Numbered from the stretch's first letter, positions 1 through 8,760 are shown. The stretch is 61,134 nt of DNA from Thermodesulfovibrionia bacterium (GCA_947259645.1 CAMYND010000027.1:9328-70461), one strand, 5' to 3'. Program-made: numbers and translations. The notes: generated from the letters alone by a model not told the origin.

Positions 1-368
1 TCTTTTATCCCGAAGTCATAGGCATATTGCTGAAGCGTACAGACTCCTGCTTTTGTACAGGTCATGCAGTCAAGGGGATGCATTGATAAAATCAGATCAA
101 TGATGAACTTGCGAATCTCTTCAATATTTTCTGTTTTGGTCGTGATAACCATTCCGTCCTTGACCTTGGTTGTGCATCCGATCATAGGTGCTTTCATCCC
201 TTCGATCTCAACGAGACACATCCTGCAGGCACCGACTCCCCTCATACCCTTCATATAACAAAGATTGGGTATGTGGACTCCGGCTGACTGAGCGGCATCG
301 ATAAGATTAGTGCCTTCAGCAATCTGTATCTCTTTGCCGTCAATTGTCACATTTACTGTATTTGCCAT
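1..368 (-). CDS. NuoG/HydA/FdhA-like Fe-S subunit, partial (N-terminus only)
   Basis: The gene starts at ATG 368 and runs off the left edge, so about 122 residues are visible. They form the N-terminal Fe-S region shared by complex I NuoG, HydA of electron-bifurcating hydrogenases and the alpha subunit of NAD-linked formate dehydrogenases. A plant-type [2Fe-2S] domain shows Cys spaced C-x10-C-x2-C-x13-C. It is followed by the H-x3-C-x2-C-x5-C ligand set of a His-Cys3 [4Fe-4S] cluster. The catalytic part (H-cluster or molybdopterin domain) lies outside the window, so hydrogenase and formate dehydrogenase cannot be separated. It is the last visible gene of a NuoE/F/G-type module downstream of CODH/ACS. 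A formate dehydrogenase would feed fhs directly; that is inference. Confidence 0.8.
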   Translation of the reverse strand, partial: MANTVNVTIDGKEIQIAEGTNLIDAAQSAGVHIPNLCYMKGMRGVGACRMCLVEIEGMKAPMIGCTTKVKDGMVITTKTENIEEIRKFIIDLILSMHPLDCMTCTKAGVCTLQQYAYDFGIK

Positions 369-418
369 TGAAACCCCCTTAAAAATATATTCAAGATTAA
401 ATATTCAACATTTAATAC

Positions 419-446
419 GTAGGGGCGTAGCATGCTACGCCCTTAC
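419..446. repeat. REP-like palindrome (GTAGGGGC family)
   Basis: A perfect 20-bp palindrome (423-442, GGGCGTAGCATGCTACGCCC) is flanked by GTAG on the left and TTAC on the right. It sits in the gap between the NuoG-like gene and the small Fe-S gene. A related palindrome occurs at 42778-42806. The layout resembles REP elements, and on RNA it would fold as a strong hairpin. Confidence 0.7.
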
Positions 447-459
447 AATATAATCATAA

Positions 460-1047
460 TTAAACCTCTACAGCCTCAGAAACATTAGCATCAACAAGTA
501 TTATCGCACCTGTAGGACAGACCGGCAGACAGTCGCCGCATTTAACACACTTATGCTGTTTGATATCAAACGGATGATATCCGCTGGTAAACGGTTTTAT
601 TTTCTCTCCATGAATAGCATTATATTTACATGCCGGCAGACAGTCGCCGCACATAGTGCATTTTTCAGGTATGATCCTGTACTCAATGAGAGGTTTGCAG
701 GTGTTTTCAGTACAGATGCCATCAAGATGCTTTCTAAAGACATCTGCATCAAACCACTCTATAATATACTTTGCAACATCTTTCCCTTTCTTGCACATGG
801 AAGCGATCAACATTTCATCAGCAATGTTTTTAATGTGAAGCAATTGAGTCTCATTGCATTCACCTTTCATCAGGTTCTCAAGCAGTACCCGTGCTTCATA
901 ACTGCCCATGGAACACGGGAAACACTTTCCGCACATTGGGCCGTCCAAAAATTTATCTATAAGGAAATGAGATTTTTCAACAGGGCATTTGATCCCTTCT
1001 GCGTCGTTCTTAATGTCGTCTACTTTTACTATCTTCTTTGCGCTCAT
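460..1047 (-). CDS. Small Fe-S protein: NuoF N3-cluster domain plus 2x[4Fe-4S] ferredoxin
   Basis: This 195-residue protein carries only iron-sulfur modules. Residues 39-85 have the C-x2-C-x2-C plus distal Cys (C39, C42, C45, C85) that bind the N3 [4Fe-4S] cluster in NuoF/HydB. A C-x4-C pair follows (C112, C117), then two ferredoxin clusters (C130/133/136/140 and C167/170/173/177). The same order of modules makes up residues 476-609 of the NuoF-like protein just upstream, so this looks like a truncated paralog without the FMN/NADH domain. It starts 10 bp after the upstream gene ends, with a GGGG ribosome site. It probably relays electrons between the flavin subunit and an unknown partner; that role is inference. 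Confidence 0.75.
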   Translation of the reverse strand: MSAKKIVKVDDIKNDAEGIKCPVEKSHFLIDKFLDGPMCGKCFPCSMGSYEARVLLENLMKGECNETQLLHIKNIADEMLIASMCKKGKDVAKYIIEWFDADVFRKHLDGICTENTCKPLIEYRIIPEKCTMCGDCLPACKYNAIHGEKIKPFTSGYHPFDIKQHKCVKCGDCLPVCPTGAIILVDANVSEAVEV

Positions 1048-1057
1048 ATATTAACCC

Positions 1058-3397
1058 CTAATAAATGGCCTCTGCCATGTAAATTACTTCTGGCAGGACA
1101 TAGGCTACAAGGTCTCTGTAAGTGATCATTCCAACAATTTTATCACCTTCAACTACTGGCAGGTGACGAATACCTTCTTTGGCAATGACCTGTATTGCGG
1201 TGCTGATCTCAGTGGAAGGCTCAAATGATGTGACCTGTTTAGTCATTATGTCTTTAATTGGTGTTGTCTCTAAGTTGATTTTAGCGTGAATATTGCGAAC
1301 AACATCCCTTTCAGTAAAAATTCCTGCAAGTTTTCCGCTGTCGTCAACTACCAGAACATCGCTGACTTTTTTCTCGGCCATTAAATTTACAGCCGCATCA
1401 GCTGTCTGGTCCTGGGTAACGGTAATTACCGCAGAAGGTTTTTTGTCTAAAATATCTTTAAGGATCATCCTTGCCCTCCTGTCTATAATTTCTATATCTT
1501 CTGTTGGTACTTTAAACACTTCTTCAAGCGTGACATGTCTGGGTTTCTTGATTAAAACTGCATCGATTGGACACGCCGTATAACAGGCCTTGCACTGGGT
1601 ACAGGCATTGCGGTCTATGATATATCTGGTTTTTGTTTCTGTAACTGCACCAAAAGCGCAAGCTTCTTTGCATAGTCCACACCTGAAGCATGTGTTCTGA
1701 TCTATTACAAATGCACCTGTGCCGCTGCAGACGTTTGCCCTGCAGTACTTTTCATAAATATGCTCTTCATACTCTTCCCTGAAATATTTGATGGTACTGA
1801 GAACAGGGTTAGGAGCACTTTGACCAAGACCGCAGAGAGAACCTTTCTGTATATATTGTCCAAGTTCAACCAGTTTTCTGATGTCACCCTGCTCGCCTTC
1901 CCCTGCAGTGATTCTTTCGAGAATCTGAAGCATCTGGTATGTTCCTATCCTGCAGGGAGGGCATTTACCGCATGATTCTGACTGGGTGAAGGAGAGGAAG
2001 AACTTGGCAACGTCAACCATGCAGGTGTCTTCATCCAGAACTACCATTCCGCCTGATCCCATCATTGAGCCTGCAGCCCAGAGTGTGTCAAAATCTACCT
2101 TAAGGTCAAGATTTTCAGCTGGCAGGCAGCCACCTGATGGACCACCGGTCTGGACTGCTTTAAACTCTTTGTCACCGAGCATTCCGCCGCCGATATCAAA
2201 AATAATTTCTCTTAGGGTAATTCCCATGGGCACTTCAACAAGACCTGTGTTCTTGACCTTTCCTGTCAATGCAAAGACCTTTGTCCCTGGTGAAGTTTTT
2301 GTGCCGATTGACGTAAAGTAATCCGCGCCTTTCTCAATGATGATCGGAACACATGCAAATGTCTCTATATTATTGAGGTTTGTCGGAAAACCCCAGGCAC
2401 CGCCGCCTGGCTGTGAAAGTCGTGGAGGCCTCGGCCTTGGGAAACCTCTCTCCCCCTCAATGGATGCGACAAGGGCAGTAGATTCACCGCATACGAATGC
2501 TCCTGCACCTTCCCGTATATCTACGGTAAAGCTGAAGTCAGTGCCAAGTATATTATTGCCGAGAAGTCCCAATTCTTCAGCCTGCTTTATAGCTATTTTG
2601 AGGTTTTTAACAGCAAGCGGATATTCATGTCTGACATATACAAAGCCGTATTGTGCGCCAATCGCATATGCATTGATCGCCATACCTTCCAGCAGACCGT
2701 GCGGGTCTCCTTCCATGATAGACCTGTCCATGAATGCACCCGGGTCACCTTCATCACCGTTTGCAATGACGAGTTTTATATCTCCTGGGGCAGATTTGGT
2801 ATGGGCCCATTTTTTGCCGGCCGGGAATCCTGCTCCGCCTCTGCCTCTTAAATTAGCTTTATCAACTTCATTCAGAACTTCATCTGGACTCATTGAGAAC
2901 AGGGCTTTTTCAAGGCCCGCATAACCGCCGACTGCGATGAAGTGGTCAATGTTGTTAGGGTCTACGACACCGTTATTTCTGAGGGCAATTCTCTTCTGTT
3001 TTTTATAAAAAGGAATATCGTTCATTAATGGAATAGGATCATCAAGAATGCTGTCCCGGTAAAGACCCTGCCTGTAAGGCATGTTACCTACCATTGAATA
3101 ATTCATTATGGAAGCAACATCTGCCGGCTTTGTTCTTTGATAGAAAATATTCATCGGTTCAATCTTGAGAACAGGGCCTTTCTGGCAGATACCCTGACAA
3201 CCGGTTTTAACGATTTCAATTTCAACCCCGCTGTCCGCTGCTTCCTTCTGAAATGAATCAATGACCTTGTGTGCTCCGGTTGCCGCACAGGCAGTACCGC
3301 AGCAGACTCTTGCCCTGAGCGCATCAGGATCAAAAGTTTTGTTCTTAATACTCTCTCTGTATTCCTTTAAATCATTTGGGCTGCTCAGTTTTGGCAT
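1058..3397 (-). CDS. HydB/NuoF-like NADH- and FMN-binding subunit with C-terminal CBS pair
   Basis: This 779-residue flavoprotein should exchange electrons between NAD(H), FMN and Fe-S clusters. Domains in order: a thioredoxin-like [2Fe-2S] region (C32/C33, C37, C67, C71); the NuoF flavin/NADH core with RGRGGAGFPAGKKW at 184-197; SLBB; the N3 cluster (C476, C479, C482, C522); two [4Fe-4S] ferredoxin motifs (C570-C580, C599-C609); and a CBS-domain pair at about 650-770. Hydrogenase HydB and formate dehydrogenase beta subunits share everything except the CBS pair, which usually binds adenine nucleotides and suggests control by energy charge. It lies between nuoE-like and Fe-S genes downstream of cooS. 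Whether it belongs to a hydrogenase or formate dehydrogenase complex depends on the truncated gene at the left edge. Confidence 0.88.
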   Translation of the reverse strand: MPKLSSPNDLKEYRESIKNKTFDPDALRARVCCGTACAATGAHKVIDSFQKEAADSGVEIEIVKTGCQGICQKGPVLKIEPMNIFYQRTKPADVASIMNYSMVGNMPYRQGLYRDSILDDPIPLMNDIPFYKKQKRIALRNNGVVDPNNIDHFIAVGGYAGLEKALFSMSPDEVLNEVDKANLRGRGGAGFPAGKKWAHTKSAPGDIKLVIANGDEGDPGAFMDRSIMEGDPHGLLEGMAINAYAIGAQYGFVYVRHEYPLAVKNLKIAIKQAEELGLLGNNILGTDFSFTVDIREGAGAFVCGESTALVASIEGERGFPRPRPPRLSQPGGGAWGFPTNLNNIETFACVPIIIEKGADYFTSIGTKTSPGTKVFALTGKVKNTGLVEVPMGITLREIIFDIGGGMLGDKEFKAVQTGGPSGGCLPAENLDLKVDFDTLWAAGSMMGSGGMVVLDEDTCMVDVAKFFLSFTQSESCGKCPPCRIGTYQMLQILERITAGEGEQGDIRKLVELGQYIQKGSLCGLGQSAPNPVLSTIKYFREEYEEHIYEKYCRANVCSGTGAFVIDQNTCFRCGLCKEACAFGAVTETKTRYIIDRNACTQCKACYTACPIDAVLIKKPRHVTLEEVFKVPTEDIEIIDRRARMILKDILDKKPSAVITVTQDQTADAAVNLMAEKKVSDVLVVDDSGKLAGIFTERDVVRNIHAKINLETTPIKDIMTKQVTSFEPSTEISTAIQVIAKEGIRHLPVVEGDKIVGMITYRDLVAYVLPEVIYMAEAIY

Positions 3398-3420
3398 AGT
3401 ATTCCACCTTATTAAGAAAA

Positions 3421-3503
3421 GGATTCAAGGGGACGAGGATTCAAGAGGTCGAGAGTAAGCCCTTACAGCACTTGAACTCTCGAGTCCTTGAATCCTCGAA
3501 CCC
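3421..3503. repeat. Imperfect inverted repeat between nuoE-like and nuoF-like genes
   Basis: Two 27-nt arms (3429-3455 and 3477-3503) are near reverse complements, sharing the GAGGATTCAAG core and GTCGAGAG/CTCTCGA ends. The hairpin touches the stop codon of the nuoE-like gene (3503-3505). It could stabilise or partly terminate the upstream transcript, or be a mobile palindromic repeat. Confidence 0.65.
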
Positions 3504-3970
3504 TATTCTTTTATCGTCTCTATCATACTGTCGAGTTTTTTGTTGTCTATCTCGCCAATGATATCTTCATTAATAGTTGCAACAGGCGCAAGACCGCAAC
3601 AGCCGATGCACCCGACTGTTTCAAGGGTCATTGCCAGATCTTCAGTAGTTTCTCCGTCCTTTACACCGAACTCGTCCGTTATCTTATCCATTACCGCGCT
3701 GGCGCCTCTTACATGACATGCAGTGCCGGTACAGATCTTTACGATCTTCCGCCCACGAGGAGTGAAATAAAACTGTTTATAGAACGTTGCCGTGCTATAC
3801 ACATAGGAAAGAGGCAGTCCAAGGTCATCAGCAAGTGTCACAAGGACATCTTCCGGGAGATAATTATGCTCCTCCTGCAGAGACTGAAAGGCATGGATAA
3901 GTACTCCCCGTTTCTTCTGCTCATCGGACAGCTTTTCACTTACAATACCTATTACATCATCAACTTTCAT
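3503..3970 (-). CDS. HydC/NuoE-like [2Fe-2S] subunit
   Basis: This 155-residue protein belongs to the 24-kDa NuoE/HydC family, which carries one thioredoxin-like [2Fe-2S] cluster and partners the NuoF/HydB flavin subunit. The ligands are CTGTAC and CIGCC (C-x4-C and C-x3-C spacing). Length is normal for the family. Its start overlaps the end of cooS by 11 bp, so its translation is probably coupled to that of CODH. This is the strongest sequence hint that the NAD(H) module works with CODH rather than being a chance neighbour. Confidence 0.9.
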   Translation of the reverse strand: MKVDDVIGIVSEKLSDEQKKRGVLIHAFQSLQEEHNYLPEDVLVTLADDLGLPLSYVYSTATFYKQFYFTPRGRKIVKICTGTACHVRGASAVMDKITDEFGVKDGETTEDLAMTLETVGCIGCCGLAPVATINEDIIGEIDNKKLDSMIETIKE

Positions 3971-5963
3971 GGTCGTTTAATCCTCCAACTCCGGCATGGG
4001 CCTTGTTCTCTCTTCTTGCGGCCATGTCCATAAGAACTCTTTCAGCTCCGAATTTGCCTGGCTCGTATTTCCTGAGCTTCAGTGCTTTTCTAGCTCCATC
4101 TATGTAATTAAGGGCCATTTCAAGGATCTTCTGCGGGTCCGGCTCAAAATGGAGGGCTCCCATGTATCTCTCCATCCATACTTCAGTCATGATCCTTGTG
4201 ACTTCTTTGCTGGCACCAACAGGTGATTCGCCGCCGAATATGACCGGCACACCGGATGCTGCGAAGTATACGCCGATTGCAATGGCCTTCTCAGACATCC
4301 ACTCCGGAGCGATACCAACTGCCGGCATGCCTGCGATCTCATCAGAGAGTCCGCCTTCTTTTGCCATGTTAGTTGCAATTGTAAGTATCCTTGAGTTATC
4401 AACGCATGCTCCAAGGTGCAGGATAGGGGGTATACCAATCGCTTCACATACTTCCCTCAGTCCCGGGCCGGCGTTTTCAAGAGCCATTTCAGGAGTCAGG
4501 AAACCCGCGGTTGCGCATGCTCCTGAACCGCATCCTGTTGATACAATGAGAACGTCATTTTTAATCAATTCTTTGACAAGAAATTTATGAATACCTGTTG
4601 CAGGTACCCGGGGATTGTCGCATCCTGCAAGACCTACAACGCCGCGTACTCTTCCCGCAGCTATAGCGTCATTAAGAGGCCTGTAAGAACCGCGCCATTT
4701 TCCGCCCTGCATGTATTCGATATATTCATCAGAAAAACCGCCGATCAATGTAGACTTCTTTGTTATATGACTTCCCTTTGATGTCCTGTTCGGGAAATTG
4801 TCACATGCAAGGGTGAGGATCTCCTTTGCGGTTTTCTTCGGGTTGTGCTCGTCTTGTTCCATATGAACAGCATCCTGGATCATTGCTTTCGGACTCGTTG
4901 TAATGATCTTGGTGTGGAATTTTTTTGATAACTGCGTGATGGCCGGCATGATACACTGAACATCAACCGAGAGTGCATCGATCAGACCGGTCATGATCCC
5001 CAGTTCCTGATTGGTAAAACCTCCCGCAGTTGGTATGCCGTGACGCATAAGGACTTCATTTGCCGTACAGCACATGCCTCCGATGTTTATGCCTTTGGCC
5101 CCCTTGGATTTTGCATAGTCGATCATTTCCTGAGAAGACCCGACATCGATGATAGCTTCTGCAAGGGTTGGTTCATGACCGTGTACAACCATGTTAACTT
5201 CATCTTCCTTGAATATACCGAAGCTGGCCTCTGCTTTTACCGGACTCGGTGTCCCAAAGAGGATATCTGAAATATCAGTGGAAATCATACAGCCGCCCCA
5301 GCCGTCTGCCAGAGCGGTCCTGAGCCCCTGAGTAAGAAGGTGGTCAGGATCATGGTCAACACCGACAGCAGTGCGGTGCATTGTTTCTACAACTTCCCTG
5401 TCAATGCCGCGCGGGGTGATCCCATACTTTTTCCATCTGTCCTGTGTTTTTTGCGGCGCTCTTTTGCAGTAGTTCAGCTCACCATTCTGGCGGCCAAAGT
5501 CCTGAAGAAATGTTTCAGCTACGTCTTTGGCAACATCATTGACAGGCCGTCCCTCAAATTCTATTTCAAGGATTCCCGCAACTTTATATAATTTACGAAT
5601 ATCCTTGATCTGAAAATCTGTTGTTGCACCAGTTGCTACTGACAGAAGGGTGTTTGCCATATCTCTTGAGTGGTCTGAGTGAGCCGCTGTTCCGGCGGCA
5701 ATCATTCTTAACATGTTTCGTGCAGCAACTGTCGACAGTGACGCGCCGCAAACCCCTGTGATCTCTTCTTCAGCATTTTTTCCGACCAAACGGCATGGCC
5801 CCATATGACAGACCTTGCAACAGGCGCCGACTTCACCGATAGGGCAGGGTTTCATTTTATCAGCCCGGTCAAAACATGTTTCAAGCTCATTCTCTCCGGC
5901 CCACTTAAGAATCTCTTCAGCTGATGTGCCTGCGCTTCTTACTGGTTTGTTATCGTTGCTCAT
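3960..5963 (-). CDS. cooS: Ni-Fe carbon monoxide dehydrogenase catalytic subunit (CooS/AcsA)
   Basis: This 667-residue Ni-CODH interconverts CO2 and CO at the C-cluster and supplies CO to acetyl-CoA synthase. The N-terminus has the Cys-rich B/D-cluster segment (a Cys at CFDRADK, then KPCPIG, ACCKVC, GPCRL). C-cluster segments follow in order: VHGHEPTL with the His ligand, GGMCCTANE, GCDNPR, STGCGSGAC and GACVDNSR. Length and motif order fit bacterial AcsA/CooS. It sits between acsB and the NuoE-like gene, overlapping the latter by 11 bp. Position beside acsB argues for the bifunctional CODH/ACS role (acsA) over a stand-alone CO oxidase. The first codon at 5963 has a good upstream GGAGGATAT site. 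Confidence 0.96.
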   Translation of the reverse strand: MSNDNKPVRSAGTSAEEILKWAGENELETCFDRADKMKPCPIGEVGACCKVCHMGPCRLVGKNAEEEITGVCGASLSTVAARNMLRMIAAGTAAHSDHSRDMANTLLSVATGATTDFQIKDIRKLYKVAGILEIEFEGRPVNDVAKDVAETFLQDFGRQNGELNYCKRAPQKTQDRWKKYGITPRGIDREVVETMHRTAVGVDHDPDHLLTQGLRTALADGWGGCMISTDISDILFGTPSPVKAEASFGIFKEDEVNMVVHGHEPTLAEAIIDVGSSQEMIDYAKSKGAKGINIGGMCCTANEVLMRHGIPTAGGFTNQELGIMTGLIDALSVDVQCIMPAITQLSKKFHTKIITTSPKAMIQDAVHMEQDEHNPKKTAKEILTLACDNFPNRTSKGSHITKKSTLIGGFSDEYIEYMQGGKWRGSYRPLNDAIAAGRVRGVVGLAGCDNPRVPATGIHKFLVKELIKNDVLIVSTGCGSGACATAGFLTPEMALENAGPGLREVCEAIGIPPILHLGACVDNSRILTIATNMAKEGGLSDEIAGMPAVGIAPEWMSEKAIAIGVYFAASGVPVIFGGESPVGASKEVTRIMTEVWMERYMGALHFEPDPQKILEMALNYIDGARKALKLRKYEPGKFGAERVLMDMAARRENKAHAGVGGLNDHES

Positions 5964-5979
5964 ATATCCTCCTAAAAAG

Positions 5980-6050
5980 AAGCTGTCAGCCGTAAGCTGT
6001 CAGCTATCAGTTTTAAGTATTTTCAGCTCTTAGCGGATGGCTAAAAGCTG
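5980..6050. repeat. Imperfect AGCTGTCAGC-type repeat between acsB and cooS
   Basis: The gap holds repeated AGCTGTCAGC/AGCTATCAG units and a partly complementary right half with AGCTCTTAGC and AAAGCTGATC. A similar fragment lies at 11258-11283 after acsD. It looks like a degenerate REP-like element, with no coding potential that I could see. Confidence 0.5.
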
Positions 6051-6065
6051 ATCGATGATCTCTCT

Positions 6066-8306
6066 TTAGAACATCGGATCCATTTCAAGTGCCGGATGGT
6101 TTACCTTTGCGAGGTATTCCATCAGCTGTTCTGAATCTTCTGCTACTGTTTCATCTGCTATCATATCAATAAGGTTAGGCACGCCTTCTTCTTCAGCTCT
6201 TGGCTTGAAGTCCTCTGCAAGCCTTTCCTTAAGGTTTTTTGTCATCCAGACAATCCTCTTTAAGCCGCCGTCTGCGTAGAGGAACTTTCTGCTAGTGATA
6301 AAGTTTACACCGATACCCATAAAGCCGGGATTCTGTGTACCGCCGCCTACCGTTCCGGCCAGGGTGGAGAACTTCATTCCTGCAGGTGTCATTCCGGTAT
6401 GTCCCCTCTGAACGAGCATGATGCCGTTTGCCTCGGGAACGATGGCCACGATGCATTCGAAGCAACCGCATGATGTCATCGGATTGTCCATAATTGTATA
6501 GAGGTTCAGTGATTCAACTGCCCCGGCTGAGTTGCTTTTCAGATATTCGTCAACTCCAATCCATCTGCCGGCCTTTGCATCAAGCGCTTCACCTTTTATG
6601 ATCGGCTGGTTTCCGCCGGTCGGGTCTATTTCAAAGGCTGCTTTACAGTCAAGCCAGTTATATGCGCCGCACAGCCCTAATCGTTCCGGGCTTATTACAC
6701 AGACGTGCGACGGAGCAAAAGACTGGCACAGCAGACACGAGTAGTAGGTGTCGACCGCCTCGTCGTTCAGGCCCTGCAGTCTGTGGTCACGCTCTTTATA
6801 GACAGACTGAGCCTGAGCCTGGAGTTCAAGAACATCCTTTTCATCGACGTACAGGGTTACCTGGACTTTGTCTACAATCGCCTTAAACCTGTTTTTGGTC
6901 ATCGTGGCCTGGATTATTCCAAAGTGCTCAAGGGTGATACCGTCCTTGAATGCCTGATTGCTGATGCGCATCCACACGATATCACGCTGGCCCATATGCC
7001 AGAGTCCCTGGGCTTCATTAATATTGTGATGAAACTTTCTTTCGATTATAGCTTCAAAGTCATTCTGCATTTTTCTGCCGGCGACATCCATAACAATGGC
7101 GAGCGGCATTTTGCCGCCTGCTTTAAATCTTTCCTCAACATCAGTTCCAATAATAGTAACTTTACCGTCCTCAACATCTTCCAGTTCTTTCGTCCTTACC
7201 CACTCGAATGCAGCTGTGCGCTGGCCGCCGAACTCGATGAACATGTCTTCTTTTCTGATCCTTTCACCCTCAAATGCAGGGCCGAATGCAACAGGAATAG
7301 GGGGCTTTGCTACCGTGACCTTAAGGCCTCTGACTTCAAAGGCTCTCTTTACGATTTTGCTGTGGTCAAATTCTTTTTCAACATGTTCATACGTACAGAC
7401 GCCTGTAGGATGTATTACCGGGATGTCTGTGTCTGCTATTGCAGGGTAGCCCATGACAATCGCGCCGGCTCCGGTAGACCACTTAACATCGTCAAGTTCT
7501 CCAAGTACCAGTGCGAATGCAAACACCCTGTCTTTCGTATACAATGCAAACACCCTGTCTTTCGTATACTTCAGATGTGCCTTGTAATCTCCTGGTTTGT
7601 TGCCACCAAAGATCATTGATGCCCTGATAGACCAGCTGAGAGCATAGAGGGTGTGCTCCGTGTTTGGACCAAGGGGGACAATATATGAATCCCATCCAAG
7701 CTCTACACCCTTTCTCAGGAGCTGCTGAGTTACATTTGTGACCTTACCGGTTTTGTCTTTTGCCTCTCCGGAAAGGAATGTAAGAATATTTTTCTCCTGC
7801 AATTCCCTTACGATCTTTTCAGCTGTATCATCATCCGGTGCGGCTCCGATAATCGCTGCAAATCCGGGCATTCTTCCATCCACAAGCTGAATACCGAGAT
7901 TCCTCTGAATTGTGTCTGTTATGAAGCCGTTATACACATATCCTGTTTCAGGGTCTGTTGCCGGTTCTTCATCATTTAAATATCTCAGGGCAAGGATAAT
8001 CTCTTCGCAGAACAGGGTAGCCATACCTGAATCAAGTGCTTCACCAAGATAGGGTTTCCACAGTTTGTCATCAGGCATATCCTGAAGCATTTCCCTGGCC
8101 ATCTCAAGAGCCACCTTCATGTCTGCAAGGGTTTTAACCGGAAATGCTGTCATCGCATATATCTGGGGCAGATAAAATGCTGTGTCTGGAAATTCAAAAA
8201 CAAAATCTTTACCTTTTTCAGCTATAGCCTTCTCCAGCATCTTCTCTGCGCGTTGAAACAACGTGTGTGAAGCTCTGATGGCAGCAGAGGCAATAATTTT
8301 TGACAT
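6066..8306 (-). CDS. acsB: CO-methylating acetyl-CoA synthase (AcsB)
   Basis: This 746-residue enzyme builds acetyl-CoA from CO, a corrinoid-bound methyl group and CoA. The A-cluster ligands are all visible: C-x2-C-x8-C-x9-C in the segment starting CLLCQSF and ending LGLC, plus a later CGC, the same spacing as the Moorella enzyme. The N-terminal CODH-contacting domain is present, as in bacterial rather than archaeal ACS. One oddity is a perfect 27-bp tandem duplication (7516-7569) that repeats nine residues (YTKDRVFAL/YTKDRVFAF) in frame. The start at 8306 has an AGGAGGTTGAG site. It is followed by cooS and preceded, 64 bp away, by the Fur-family gene. Confidence 0.96.
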   Translation of the reverse strand: MSKIIASAAIRASHTLFQRAEKMLEKAIAEKGKDFVFEFPDTAFYLPQIYAMTAFPVKTLADMKVALEMAREMLQDMPDDKLWKPYLGEALDSGMATLFCEEIILALRYLNDEEPATDPETGYVYNGFITDTIQRNLGIQLVDGRMPGFAAIIGAAPDDDTAEKIVRELQEKNILTFLSGEAKDKTGKVTNVTQQLLRKGVELGWDSYIVPLGPNTEHTLYALSWSIRASMIFGGNKPGDYKAHLKYTKDRVFALYTKDRVFAFALVLGELDDVKWSTGAGAIVMGYPAIADTDIPVIHPTGVCTYEHVEKEFDHSKIVKRAFEVRGLKVTVAKPPIPVAFGPAFEGERIRKEDMFIEFGGQRTAAFEWVRTKELEDVEDGKVTIIGTDVEERFKAGGKMPLAIVMDVAGRKMQNDFEAIIERKFHHNINEAQGLWHMGQRDIVWMRISNQAFKDGITLEHFGIIQATMTKNRFKAIVDKVQVTLYVDEKDVLELQAQAQSVYKERDHRLQGLNDEAVDTYYSCLLCQSFAPSHVCVISPERLGLCGAYNWLDCKAAFEIDPTGGNQPIIKGEALDAKAGRWIGVDEYLKSNSAGAVESLNLYTIMDNPMTSCGCFECIVAIVPEANGIMLVQRGHTGMTPAGMKFSTLAGTVGGGTQNPGFMGIGVNFITSRKFLYADGGLKRIVWMTKNLKERLAEDFKPRAEEEGVPNLIDMIADETVAEDSEQLMEYLAKVNHPALEMDPMF
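7516..7569. repeat. Perfect 27-bp tandem duplication inside acsB
   Basis: Positions 7516-7542 and 7543-7569 are identical. The unit is 27 bp, a multiple of three, so the frame is kept and nine residues are repeated. It is either a recent slippage event or a sequencing/assembly artefact. Confidence 0.9.
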
Positions 8307-8370
8307 CTCAACCTCCTCGAGTTAGTTTCAGAATTGAATGACTAGAAACTTTAATTTAGAGTATATATAT

Positions 8371-8760
8371 TTATTTGCATTCCGGGCACAGACCGAAAAA
8401 TTCGATGCTGTTTCCCAGTAAATCAAAACCTTCAGTTAAATCTTCTGAAAGGGTCAAGTCAAAATCCTTGTATACATCCTTAATATTCCTGCAATTGGTG
8501 CAAATGAGATGATGATGGGTGGAACAGTCAGGGTCATATCTCTTTTTGGATGGATCGATTTTAAGCTCCTGAATGTTCTTCTTTGTTTTAAGTGCTTCAA
8601 GGGTGTTATACACCGTTGCAAAAGACATTGTAGGAAACTCCTTCTGAACTGCCTTGAATATGTCTTCCGCTGACGGATGGGTTTTATTGTCCTTCAAAAA
8701 ATCAAAAATCGCAATCCTTTGAGGTGTTAATTTGATCTTTAGCTGTCTGTATTCTTCCAT
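8371..8760 (-). CDS. Fur/PerR-family metal-dependent transcriptional regulator
   Basis: This 129-residue Fur-superfamily repressor has a winged helix in the N-terminal half (LTPQR start, then FATVYNTLEAL as recognition region). A metal-binding C-terminal half follows, with HHHLIC at 82-87. Structural zinc is expected at C87-x2-C90 and C125-x2-C128. The short length and zinc pairs resemble PerR or peroxide/iron sensors more than classical Fur, but the inducing signal cannot be read from sequence. It lies inside the acs cluster between acsC and acsB, so it may control the oxygen- and metal-sensitive pathway. A perfect palindrome just after its own -10 box suggests autoregulation. Confidence 0.9.
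   Translation of the reverse strand: MEEYRQLKIKLTPQRIAIFDFLKDNKTHPSAEDIFKAVQKEFPTMSFATVYNTLEALKTKKNIQELKIDPSKKRYDPDCSTHHHLICTNCRNIKDVYKDFDLTLSEDLTEGFDLLGNSIEFFGLCPECK

Noticed and set aside
2337-2924. Long open frames on the plus strand opposite the NuoF-like gene
   Set aside because: They are antisense to a gene with clear cofactor motifs, show no recognisable domain, and have low-complexity Pro/Ser-rich translations.
6705-7619. 304-residue plus-strand open frame opposite acsB
   Set aside because: acsB has all A-cluster ligands in the other strand; the antisense product has no recognisable motif or ribosome site.
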